Shown here: piece by piece, positions 1 to 11,300 of the stretch
How positions within the stretch are numbered: the stretch's first letter is position 1
Layout of the letters: every line of letters starts with the position of its first letter
DNA from: Sphaeroforma arctica JP610
Taxonomy: Eukaryota > Opisthokonta > Ichthyosporea > Ichthyophonida
Length of the DNA: 26,900 bases
Assembly: GCF_001186125.1 (NCBI RefSeq)
Contig: NW_014040224.1
Coordinates: forward strand, 18,819 to 45,718
Reading direction: 5' to 3'
Made by a program: the position numbers and the translations under genes
The notes under the pieces: model-generated
The model's input: only the letters and a program-made list of their open reading frames with translations
Database searches by the model: none
Told to the model about the DNA's origin: nothing

Positions 1-119
<119 letters not shown>

Positions 120-197
120 TATCTGAATAAAGGATATATTTTTCTGTATGTAGGTGTTCGTACTTTTTAATTGATGGTATATCGTGACTGCTTCTAG

Positions 198-2529
198 ATG
201 AGGATGAAATCGCTCAAGGAGAACGGAAGCGTGATGATGATGGTGATGATACAAGTGGTGTTGAGAAGTCCAACAGACGAGTACAATCAACGTTTTCACA
301 GGATAATGCGCCCCCATGGATACCTCGTGACCGTAAAGGCGTTTACGATTGTCGTAGTCTTTCTCGCCCGCGCACCGAGCTGCAGAAATGGCGGAAAGCT
401 ATAGTGGCTTTGAAAAAGGTACGTTTCGCCAATAATTTCGAAAACCAAAATTTATCCGGCCAGTTTCCTGGAGAGTTAATGTTTGTACACGCCACGACCA
501 ACTACTGAAGTATTTAGCGCAATTATTGAGTTCTACAAATATATATTTTACTGTCACTCTTGTATGCGGCAAGAAATGACAGTCGGTTTCAGTGTATCCT
601 GCAATTGATTTCGATGCAAACAATACCTTTTACAGCGTAAGACATCCGAGTCTTCGACTGCAATAGACGCCCTCTCTGTAGATACTGACGCATCAGCCGA
701 AACTGCACATAGAGTCAGGTGTGGAGGTGCATACAATTATGATTGTGATAATGTTGAAGAGTGTGTTCGTACCGTCGAATTTTGACACTTAGACTGTCAT
801 AACGCTGTCTTCATTGTTAGTCTGTTCCCTGTTAGTTCCGATGCAGCGCGGAAAGTTGCCAGCGCGAAGGTGTCGGCTTCATCACTGGTTGATAGTAAGC
901 TGAAGAGTATAATGCGCAGAAACGTTGAAGCAATCTCAGGTATGCCGACTATTCCTGAAGACTATTCGACTTCTCAATATAGTCTTGTTCATTCACGCTA
1001 TATACGATGTACACATGAATTTTCGGTGTGTGCATCTTTTGGTGCGTATCGTATAGCAATATTTATCCTTGTGGCTACTAAGCGGTGGTGACAATTGGTG
1101 CTATTGCGCCTCGAACCTAGCATTAGGCCGGTTTGTGTCCCTCTGTGCCGTTATGTAGTCGGTTTTTCTTTCCAGCGTACGGATAGAATGAGAGGTTTTT
1201 CACTGATAGTCCGTAGTTTCCCTCGTATTGCATCATTGATGAATTATAGTGTAAATTTCTGAGGAATATATACCAATAGAAGTTTCGAGCTACTCGTTCT
1301 TTTGCTCGCAACCGCGGGGCAATATAGATCATGTAACGAGATACCCCTCCGGGGCAATATGAACTGCGTAGCGGAATACTCCGGAACACTATTGGTAGTG
1401 TCAAAAACTTTAGTAAAAGTAATGTAGCGGAAACTGGAAAGAATTCTTCCATAAAGTTATGCACGCCATAAAATACATCTGTCATTGCCAGACTTCATCG
1501 GCTATGAGTGTATTCGCTTATCATCTTTTAAGGTAGGATTTGAACCCACATTGTTTGAGTTGTCAGCTCAAAGTTCTATCGTTAAACTATCTAAGAACTA
1601 GGAGATGTAAATTCTGATACACGCTGGCATTGTTACTATAGGACAAGAGGAACTCGTGACGCAAGATCGGATCAATCAGATTCAAAAGAGTATGAAAATT
1701 CAGCAGAAGCGATTAGATGACATTGAGAAGCTACAAGTAAGTGGGATTTTGACATGCGAGTCGTCGAAAACATCTAAAAGCTATGCATAGGATGTATGCT
1801 AAACCTTTGCGACAAGAACTTGACTTTCGAAATAGACCAATATTGACTAAGAATTTTCGATGCTCAATATACTGAAGTGATATGAAGTGCTTGAATTAAA
1901 TTGATCCAATTAGATTCATGGGAAGGTGGACATCACACTGGAACTCGAAATCGAGATGCAGCGAGAACACGTCCGAGCACTCCACACCATACTTCAACGA
2001 GCCCGTACCATGGTTGTGAAGGTAACGATAACTAATTGATACTCTTGATCTTGTGGCATCGCGCTGAAGAATGTCTCGTGAAATTTTGCATTTTGTTGCA
2101 GTCGATACTGCATTGTGAAAAGCACGTGAGTGTGCCAGTCTTGTAAGTATGATTACGATGTCTCACATCGAGCTCAAGCTGTTATCTGTAGTTGTCTTTG
2201 CTTCATAACCTTGACATATATAAGTGAGCTGTTTTGTAACCAAGCTACACGGGCACAATGTCGTCTCGTGGCTAGAGAAATAAACCTTGTAATTTGCCAC
2301 GCACTCTTGATCATTTATGAGATTGTAAGTGATAACCACCTCCTAGCTTCATCTTTCACCACCAGTGAGCTTTTAAAACACGTTCTTATTCAACCTTTAG
2401 GGGGCACGATACATCAGCGAAGTGCAAGATGAGAGCAATATGTTGGGTGCAACCTTCCATGGTCGGACAATATCTATCGACGAAGGCGCTATACCTATGC
2501 CGAGCACGCCTCCCAGCAATAAAAGGTAG
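198..2529 (+). CDS. Unrecognised charged, coiled-coil-like protein (3' part, 7 exons)
   Basis: I do not recognise this gene. Seven exons can be chained with matching phase: 198-418, 636-718, 836-939, 1642-1736, 1926-2021, 2102-2125 and 2401-2529, ending at TAG 2527-2529. Each has an AG acceptor and a GT donor (GTACGT, GTGTGG, GTATGC, GTAAGT, GTAACG, GTGAGT). The first visible exon opens at an acceptor in phase 1, so the true start lies left of the window. The visible ~249 residues begin acidic/basic (EDEIAQGERKRDDDGDD), continue through a Ser/Ala-rich stretch, then a heptad-like helical part (QDRINQIQKSMKIQQKRLDD, then LELEIEMQREHVRALH). The C-terminus reads MPSTPPSNKR. The sixth exon is only 24 nt. 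A 15-nt longer start of exon 3 (acceptor near 820) is also open. No catalytic motif is visible. A cytoskeletal, scaffold or regulatory coiled-coil protein is possible, but this is a guess. Confidence 0.6.
1525..1596 (-). tRNA. Mitochondrial-type tRNA-Val(GAC)-like sequence
   Basis: Read on the minus strand, 72 nt fold into a full cloverleaf with standard arm lengths. The anticodon stem is perfect (TTGAG/CTCAA) around the loop CTGACAA, giving anticodon GAC. The T-arm is GTGGG/CCTAC with loop TTCAAAT, and the D-arm is GTTT/GAAC. The variable loop has 5 nt. The acceptor stem pairs at 5 of 7 positions, with two A-C mismatches. The D-loop lacks the usual GG pair, and eukaryotic nuclear valine tRNAs do not normally use GAC. 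Both points suggest an organellar or bacterial-type tRNA, for example a nuclear copy of mitochondrial DNA. It lies antisense inside the 940-1641 intron of the plus-strand gene. It may be a decayed copy, not an active gene. Confidence 0.45.
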
Positions 2530-4578
2530 CATACTGTGCGCAAAGTGACTTTCGAGTAAATATCAAAACGAGTTGCACTACCGTCAAAAGCAAACACTCC
2601 GAACACTTCAATTCCCGACTTCTTTTGGTACCTTGTATTGTAGTCCTGAATTTCCTTCATACGAGGAATTTTTCTCGTATTATGCTCTGAAATTTCTCCA
2701 TTTAGGAGTGTCTAATCATTTATCTCCCTATTCAAGGAATAGCGTGGGTCCCGAGGAGCTAGCCAAATTTATCGCGGGCGAGTCCCGTTATCAAGACTAG
2801 TAGTCCAAAATGAAGTTGGTCAAACTGCTAAGCATGTTGAGGTATATTACTCAGTGGGCCGAACCCTCCAAAAAGAGTTCGTGAGTTGAGGAGGGAACTA
2901 ATTTTGTCTGTCAAACTAGTAAAACACACTGGGAGTATATTTAAGCCTTGGTTTCTAACTCAAATCAAATTTGTGTTCAAATTATACTTGGGTCTCGATA
3001 GTCTGATTCAAATCAAATTTTAGTTCAAAATGTGATATGAAGATAAACAAATCATCAGGAGCCTTACTAAAACAATAGTACAGCTACTAGTATTGAAGCA
3101 GTTGATTTGTCCAGTGATCAATGGACGCAGCAACACATGTATGTTATTTTCACGTCTGAGCTGTCGAGGATATAACAGCCTGCCATTGGGGCATGAATTT
3201 ACTACATTACTATCGATTGGAGAAATATATGTATGGTTTTCACACTGTCGTGTCAACGGACCATCTAACACCCAGTGCAGTAGTGCTAAAGTTGGTCTGA
3301 GGCCAATAATTCTCTCGATCGATGTCAGAGTGCCGTGATTTGAAGCATGTTTATAACAAGCTGTGCACCAAATTTAGACGTTTGGCACGAGAATCAAATC
3401 ATATTCAAGTCCCTGAGAACAACGGATAATTTCCAGATGAGACATATACTGTCACTTCAACACCGAATTTTCGATTAAGTTTTATTCAAGAGTTCCGCAT
3501 AGCAGGTATATTTTATAAGTATACTGCTTTTCGATCTGTGTCGCTATCCGCGTCCCATTTTGAACCTTTGTTTTGCAGCGGAAATATAGTTGAACAGAAC
3601 GTGAATGTTAAACATTAATATGAGGGAAGCAAATAGCTATTTATACACCACTAGCTATGCACAAATTTTGTGATGCAGTGTTCCGCGAAACTTCAATCAT
3701 GGCAGGTACATTGTCTATCGATATTTGAGGGTTCCGATTAAACTTGTACTTTTGAGGTAAGGCATTATAATGAATATGATTGCCATCAATACAAGGGAGT
3801 CAAATAGATAAATTTACATTGCTAGCAAACACTTTGAAAGATGTCGATCTAGATAACGCTGAGTGCTTAACATATCCTCCCCGAACGTCTCAGGAAAGCG
3901 ACTGAAAAAGCCTTATCGTGCAGCCCCCGGTATGTCCACGCACACGAGCAGTCGCTAGTGCACCGAAATATAATATAACTCGCCAATAACTAGCTATCGT
4001 GGTACATATACAACATGGGCAACCCCAAGAGATATTTCCAGACTCCAAAATGGTCTATAATGAGAGATCACATCGAGTCGGAACTTCTGCCTCTACTTAT
4101 TTCAGAACAAGTGCCGACGAGGATGACGTTAAAAATAATTTCTTGTACCCTTCAGTTCTATAATATCGTACTGCAAACTCAGACACCTAGCGTCCGTATA
4201 GTACTGAATAGCACGCCGTAGTAGGTTTAAACTAACATAATCAGTCTGCCATCGGGTCCTGTACATAGGTATATCGCGGAGGTTATGACACAAACCTGCG
4301 CTTGCGATTATGGGTTTTTAAAAACCCTAAAACCCTAAACCCTTCACGAGCCATTATACTATTTTTAGAAAAAAGAGAAAAAACTCTAAATGTAATATCT
4401 TCTCTTTTAAATCGATTAGTCAGCGCATACAATGCGCATGATGAGTAATACCGTGAGGGACGGCAATCTGGTCCCTGATTTCATGGGAGGAAGTAGGGAG
4501 GATTGTGCATGAGCGAAGTCTAACTAGGCGGAGAACTAGATATGACGCTCGTGTGAAGTCACGTCCTTCTTTACCGTC
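2530..4578. other. Intergenic region between convergent genes; no supported gene
   Basis: About 2 kb lies between the stop of the plus-strand coiled-coil gene and the stop of the UBR gene. Open frames here are short (under 90 codons), show no family resemblance and lack convincing splice chains. Visible small structures are a pair of ~22-bp direct repeats near 2964 and 3009 (TCAAATCAAATT...GTTCAAA), a telomere-like tract near 4311-4341, and a perfect short hairpin GCGCAT-ACA-ATGCGC near 4424. A transposon remnant cannot be excluded, but I could not identify one. Confidence 0.6.
4311..4341. repeat. Short interstitial telomere-like tract (CCCTAAA type)
   Basis: The sequence holds the perfect 16-bp palindrome GGGTTTTTAAAAACCC directly followed by CCCTAAAACCCTAAACCC-type units. 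Two to three imperfect copies resemble the TTTAGGG telomere repeat known from plants and several protist lineages. It lies about 240 bp past the UBR stop codon. With so few units, chance or a regulatory motif is also possible. Confidence 0.5.
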
Positions 4579-5381
4579 TTACAGCCTGTTCCACCTTCTC
4601 TGACCGTGCTCATCTGTGAGTGTTGTGATGGTCTTCAATACGTCATGATTGAGGTACATATTCATTAATTCGTCAGCCAACTGCTCGTCCCAACTCAATG
4701 CATGGCCCAGCCTCAAACCCTCGCCACTCTCACCATGAGAATCTATATAGGGTGCTAACTCGGTGTCCAATGCGCCTTTACCATGATGTTGCATTCCAGG
4801 TGATACAAAAACTATATTGCACTGCTCTGAAATAAGAAACACGCCCAAACCATTTCCACACGTAGCCGCATGTATGTTAGCTTCTCCATACATGCAGTCT
4901 TGCACAGACTCACCAAAATCGTAGTTCCGGAAGGCACACGTGTTTCTATCGTACGGCAGCGGTGGCCGACGCACCGAAGGCATTCTCTGTTGGCAACATT
5001 GCCCCATCACGCATACTTTTGCACCACAAAGCATACACAGCGCAGTTTGTTCAGGAACAGAATTACACTGTTTGCACTTCTCCGTAGCACCCCTCAACAC
5101 AAGCTTACTGTAGTCATGCGGTAGAAGTCCAGCCCCCAACTCAGGCCGTATCCGAAATGATTGACTGAGAAGATTTGTCACCGCCCATGGTTTAGTAAGC
5201 ATGTTCTCGTAGTATTGTCGTTCACTGACTGTTAGCGCAGTGGCAATGGCCACGACTGGTAGTGCGTCATAAGCTGATTCGTTTGTAGATACTGCCTGTG
5301 GTGCCACTTCTCGAACGACCGGAGGCAATAATCGCTCGCACAAGTTGTTGAATTCGAAGGTGAAAGAGAGCCCATCCTCAT
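4579..5381 (-). other. C-terminal autoinhibitory-type Cys/His cap of the UBR ligase
   Basis: The last exon encodes 266 residues. Motifs KCKQC, LCMLCGAKVC, GQCCQQR, NIHAATCGNGLGVF and the end YIDSHGESGEGLRLGHAL align with the C-terminus of human UBR1/2 (LCLVCG, CCQ, HTYSCGSGVGIF, YLDDYGETDQGLRRGNPL). This is the UBLC/UAIN region that in yeast and mammals folds back over the substrate sites. All visible Cys/His positions are kept. The stop TAA is at 4581-4579. No clear AATAAA was seen just downstream. Confidence 0.92.
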
Positions 5382-8300
5382 CTAGCAATGACCAATATAC
5401 GATTGAGTGAGAAGAAGAAACCAGAACAAATGACAGGCTCCTGGAATACGCTTCTCTGGTAAGTAAATGTTTGCATGATCTGGGTATTTTCGTGCCATTG
5501 AATTTCACTACACCAAGGATGCACTGTTGAAGTTGTTGCACGGTATTTCGAATTTAACAAGCTGTAATCGTTCTTGCAACGTGGCTTCGGCCTCTGCACA
5601 AACAAACCATGCTTCTAAATACATGACAGAAATACTTTATACGGGTCATATAAATAATCATTTTGCTGCCAAGAATACTTACCAATGGGCTGAAGATCGG
5701 GAAGTGTGTCATCGTCCCACACTACAACTTGGAGACAGGCGCTCTGCCGCAAGAAGGGAATCATCCAGCGCATCAAAACGATTTCTGCCCTTTCTACACG
5801 ATGCAGCCACGCCGAGATCATGATATCAGAATAATCAAGGTTCATAGGATCCTCCTTTTGATACAGATCAGTTAAACCGTGACACATACTTCGAACTAGA
5901 GAGGAAAACCAGCGAGGGACGTTCCGGTGATCTGGATCTGCTTGTAGGTTTAGTAGTTCCCATGGCTTGAAAGTATCAACTCTGATCTTGTGAATGTGTT
6001 GCAACAAGTGAGTGCGAAAAGCTTCCCACACCAAACCCTTAAACCTTGTCACATCCGGTTCCGAAATACTTTGCTGCCTGGCTCTGTCTGCATCTTTCAG
6101 ATGGGCAATTGTATCTAAAGTAGGTAGCGTGGTCGGTGAACAGATAGGCTGGCATGATCGCACTACCAGCTTGCGAAAAACATTGTATTCCTGCCAGAGT
6201 TCAGCTGACTTGTTCTTACACGCAGACCATGGTGTATGTCCCTCATTGCAACCCCATAACTGGGCATGCATATCGAAGTTACGATTCAAAAAGGCGCCTC
6301 TAAATCCAGTGATACTGCACTCGTACAATGCCTTTAGAGATGATACATCACCAGTGCACATGGGCAACGCTAGAACATGGTCACTCTCTGTTAAATGTGT
6401 GTCAGGTGTTGAGGAGATTGCCTTCGAACTTGAAGTTGAATTTGAGCATGAGGTCGACTTTGTGGCAGGGTTTGAGTTTGACGTTGGGGTCGAGTTTAAG
6501 GCTGAGTTCGAGGTTGAGGTTGAGTTTGAGGTTGAAGTTCCATTGCCGTTTGCATCGAATGATGTGGACGCAGACAAATTTGAGCTGCGATAAGTGGGAG
6601 CCGTACTCCGGGCATCGCCTCTGTTGCGATTACTGATCCTCGATGCCGCAGTTGCTGTAGACTCGGATGAACATTTACCTTTCGCCTTGCTACTCCTGAT
6701 CTTCACGTCATTTATGGGGGGTGCAAGAGCTGACATTCTGGTGACAGCAAAGTAGGGGCATTTAAAAAAACAAAGAAAAAACAAGATTAACGGTGAAATA
6801 TTGCAGAAAGATTTCGCGAAAGCATGCTCTTTCTATTCTAAGACATATCGGTGACGGAACGAGATGAAAATTGAACAAAGCTAAAAACGTCCAAATAATA
6901 CATTGTCATGGTATTAATAGTAATTCATAAGAAAAGAAAACTGCTGTATGCCGCGGAGCTATACTTCACTAGATATAGAGTATAACGATACCAAATCTGT
7001 TAAGTGAGACGACATACCGCATACTCCACTTTCGATACCCAGAAAGCGCCCTATAAAGCGTTTTCAATATGCGCAGATTGGTGCGCACAGCGATCAATTG
7101 CTGCTTATCAACATCCTTGTGTGGGCCGGCGGGGTTTGGTATTTGTTGAGCACCACAGCGACCAGCCAACTCTATGGATGCGATTGTATACCACATAACT
7201 TCCTCGATCGGAAGCTACATACAAGATATATGGTAGACCATTAGCAAAGGCTGTGGCATCAGGCGGAGAAAAATTGCAACATGCCTAGAAATTCGAGCCA
7301 AATAAGATTTGAGTTTAGATCCAACTTAAATATAGGTATGATTGTCAAGAAAAGAGTATATTTGAATCTCGTCGACATACCTGAGCATGTTTGGCTAACT
7401 TAAGACGAGAGTGTGATTCAAGCGAATTGAGTCCCTTGCGCACACAATCCCAAGAATTTGAGCGTTGATGACGAATCCTGATTGAGCTCACTACCATAAT
7501 CATTAACTCATAATATATTTTCTCCTGTGCCATAGCCTCTGCTAAAAGAGCCTTCCTGTCCATCTGGAGAATGAAAGAGATACATACAGCGCATGTAAAT
7601 TATATGGTCTTTTTATGAAATAGCTATTGCCTGCAGTGCAATAATATCGACACAATCACCACCGATTGATCAGGAAATCTGCAACGTGATACAGCAATAG
7701 GAATCCTCCAGCGATCATAGTGAGATCGAAACCTCTTTACCTTCTTAGCAAGCGGTGGCGGTGCCTCTATATAGGGGATCAGAACATTGCCTAAACGCTT
7801 ACACATTGGGCAGAGGAACTCGCCGACGTCTATGTTTTCGATATAATGCAGGGGCCTGCAGATTTCATAGGTGATCAGAAGAATGTAAGGTAGAGCGCCA
7901 ACATACAGAGATATACAATTCAGCGCAAAGCATACAGGTATGTGGGCGGGCACGAGGTACATTAAATGGTATATACGAGAACACAGAAAATCTACACCAC
8001 ATACGCTTCGTGTCGCGAAAGCTTGAGAGAATCGATGTAGCCCTCCAAACAATGATTGTGAACTGTGTGCCCACATCCGTCCATGAACAATTCGGGACCG
8101 CAGGGAAGATTGTTGCGTGCCTGATTAAAGTTGTTTGGCTTCTTGTTCAAATTATTATTCAAGACATTCCGCATCACTGTATGTATAACTCCGGATTCCT
8201 GTAATGCAATGTCATAAAAAAAAATTGGAAAGAAAAATGAGGCATCTAAAATTACCTAAAAATGTGATTTCTTTGCGAGCAATTCTATATTATTTTATCA

Positions 8301-11300
8301 ATCACTCCAAACCCAGAAAAAAAGTGCAACTACGGCCAGGGAACGAGCGAAGTCGCTACCAGGATCATAGCTTCAACTCACCCTCAAGCTTGCAGTTGGA
8401 ATGTGTCTAAAATAAATAAATCATGAAAGCATTAACCCCGCAAGCATGCATGAAGTCATAGATTTTCTTCTTTTGATAATTAACACAGAAATCTAAATTC
8501 ATCAATTAAAACATCAAATTCATCAATTCAAGATAGTGCTGCTTAAAAGCAATTTTTAAATATGCAGACACGAACACACATAACTTGGGACAAGCCCTTC
8601 GAATTGCCCAAATCAATACGGGCGGGATTGACGTGTATATGCTAAAGAAGATGAAACAAATCGGGCGCGTTACCTGGATGTAAGCGATAGCACTGATTGC
8701 TCTTCGGTTCGATACTTCCGGACATGATTGCATGTAAAGTTTATCGTCTTCTTGACACATGATACAAGTTACCACAGTCTCCGGATAGGCTGTCGATGAA
8801 AACACTTTATCGGTCTGCACGATATCAGTACGAATAGAAAATTTGACACAATTGGGTTATTATTGTGCGTGTTCGTGCAAGATTTTACTTGAATAGCATT
8901 CAAAACAAAATAGATACCATCCAAGCAGTTCAATGATGCATGGACATGAGCCAACCGTCAGCGATGTCACACAAGACAGAACGCACAAGAAGAATGATCA
9001 GAACAGGAAAACAGGATATACCGCGAAATTCAAGGTCGCTCTATAGCAATACAAACCTTGAACGCCGTCTTTCCCCCCTTGCTGTCAGATGAAGCCGAGC
9101 TGTGGTCCAGGAAGCTCTTCTGTTGTTTTGCCATCTTTTGCATGATGACGGCTCTTCGTTTCACAGCCTCTGCCTTGCGCACACGTTTCAGGGCGCGAGA
9201 TCTGTGCGTAGGTAGTAAAGGTGTTAGATATTTTAGATATGCACTACGAAGCAGTTGCAGTACCTGATTTCAACATAAGTCGACATACAACACAGAAAAG
9301 TCCGTTCGAGTTGTACTATCAATAAACTATTTGACTACACGCTCAAGTCGAACATTACAATCGGCACTTGATAGGACAGCCCACTCTTGATATATGTGCA
9401 TGCACTGTTATTCGCCCAGGTGTTACGTACTCTTCACTCTCCGCTTCCACACTACATTCTCTGAGGCGTTTCTTGATACCGATCTCAGGTGTGGCTCCAT
9501 TTCTTTTGGTCTCAACAGAATCATCGACACTACCATCGAAACCCAGACTCTGTGAGACGAACTTCAGTAGAGGCGCGAAGTCTCTCCCAAAGGGCCCAAG
9601 CTGACACTGATAGAAGCCAAAAAACGTCAATGATAAATAAGAAGTGGCATTGGCGCCTTCATGCATCATTCAACAGAAGAGGAATTACATATTGAAGAAA
9701 ATAGAGGGGATTTTGTTCGGATCGCGCATATAAAGCATGTGCAAACGAATCGACATGCTAGCACATCAAATACGCCTCACCTGCCGTAGAACAGCGGCCA
9801 AAGATCCTCCACCATCAAGTAGTATTTTATTCAAAGCCTCAGTGAAAAGCATTACGCCACACAGCTCTTGCGCTCGAACAGCCAGTACCAAAATCCAGAA
9901 AACCTGTATACGCAGAACAGAAAACGAAGCATCCGAATTGATAAATGTTTTAAATCCGAATTTGCTTGCTCTGAAGCATATCAATAATACTGGAATTGTA
10001 TTGGGCCCCACATTTGAAAAGCAAACGTGAAAAAAAAGCATTCACAAACAGACATCACAGTGTGTGGAGCTGCAGTCCAAACAAATCAGCATTGACACGG
10101 GGGTAATACATCTGGTAAACGAAATTGTCCATAATCTCCAACTTACAGTTTGGGCAAGGGTTCCAGTCAACTGCGGATTTTCGCTCCTGCTGAGCCGAAG
10201 AACATGTGTGATAATGCAGAGGAATATTCTGCTCTTCAGCACCTTCAGAAACAAAAATGCTCCTGCAGCATCCACGCCCAGTGGAAACCTCTGCTCAAAA
10301 ATCATACCAAAGAACGACATTTGGTAAGCAAGAAAAAGTAGAATGTAGAGAGCCATAGAAGTAATACCTGATACTATTCTGTAAGTGTGCATACACTTGT
10401 ATTTTTTTTAAATGTGCATACACTTGTATTTTTTTTAAATGTGCATACACTTGTATTTTTTTAAATTGTGCATACACTGGTAACTGTCAAGCTGGCTCTA
10501 TGGAAAAATGCAACTCATATGCATACGTGGAAGTAGTTCGCGCCCTCTCCCTCGTCTTTTGCCATCGAAAGAACTTTCTTCATCGCCTCATCTCTCTCAG
10601 TATTGCAGAAGTGCGCGAAATGTGGCGTAAATTGATAATGATACCGTGCCAACAGCGAGTAAGTTTTTCGCGTGTTCCCCCTAAATTGATTGTAGATGAA
10701 AGCAAATAACCAATTAGCCAGTCGAATTCTCGGTTTCTGCTCAATCGTAGTTTAAACACTAATCGCCGTAGTGTACCAGGTCCAGTAGAGGGATACTTGT
10801 GTGCGCTAAGTCCCAAGGCCGAATAGACAATTGAAAATAACAAGTAAGAATATTCAAGACAAAGAACGAGGGTGACACGACATGAGTGCACCTAGATTGA
10901 ACGGTCACACGATGATTTGGACACGCGACATCATCAAATACCGTTTTCGATCATCGTGTTCGCTCATCGTACTCAAAGCAGCATCGAAAACTTCCTTGTC
11001 GAAGAAGTCACCACACCTCTCCGCTAGAGTGCTGTAGAGTGCAGGTTTCAGCATCAGCCATTGGATGATATCTCGGGCAAGGGCTGTGGACAAGGGAGTA
11101 TGTACAATCGTAAAAAAAAATCAGTAATCCACAGGTACGAGAAATAATAATAATACAATCAATAGGCAACCTACAAATTAAGGTATAATAAACTTACGTT
11201 CCGACACCCGAGTTTCCAGCATGGTGGAGATGATTAGGTGAAACATGTCCGCCAGCAGGAGGTTGACGGACACCCACTCAGTCTGACGTTCGAACAAAGA

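Noticed and set aside
4015-4221. 68-codon plus-strand frame starting MGNPKRYFQTPKW
   Set aside because: It is short, has no recognisable domain and no adjacent exons, and lies in the gene-poor gap past the UBR stop.
6012-6593. 193-codon plus-strand frame with Glu/Val/Phe repeats
   Set aside because: It is the antisense shadow of the Ser/Asn-rich insert and flanks in UBR exon 26, and has no splice or homology support of its own.
10295-10477. Small repeat protein on the minus strand
   Set aside because: It is produced by the 27-bp repeat within an intron and does not fit the UBR splice phases.
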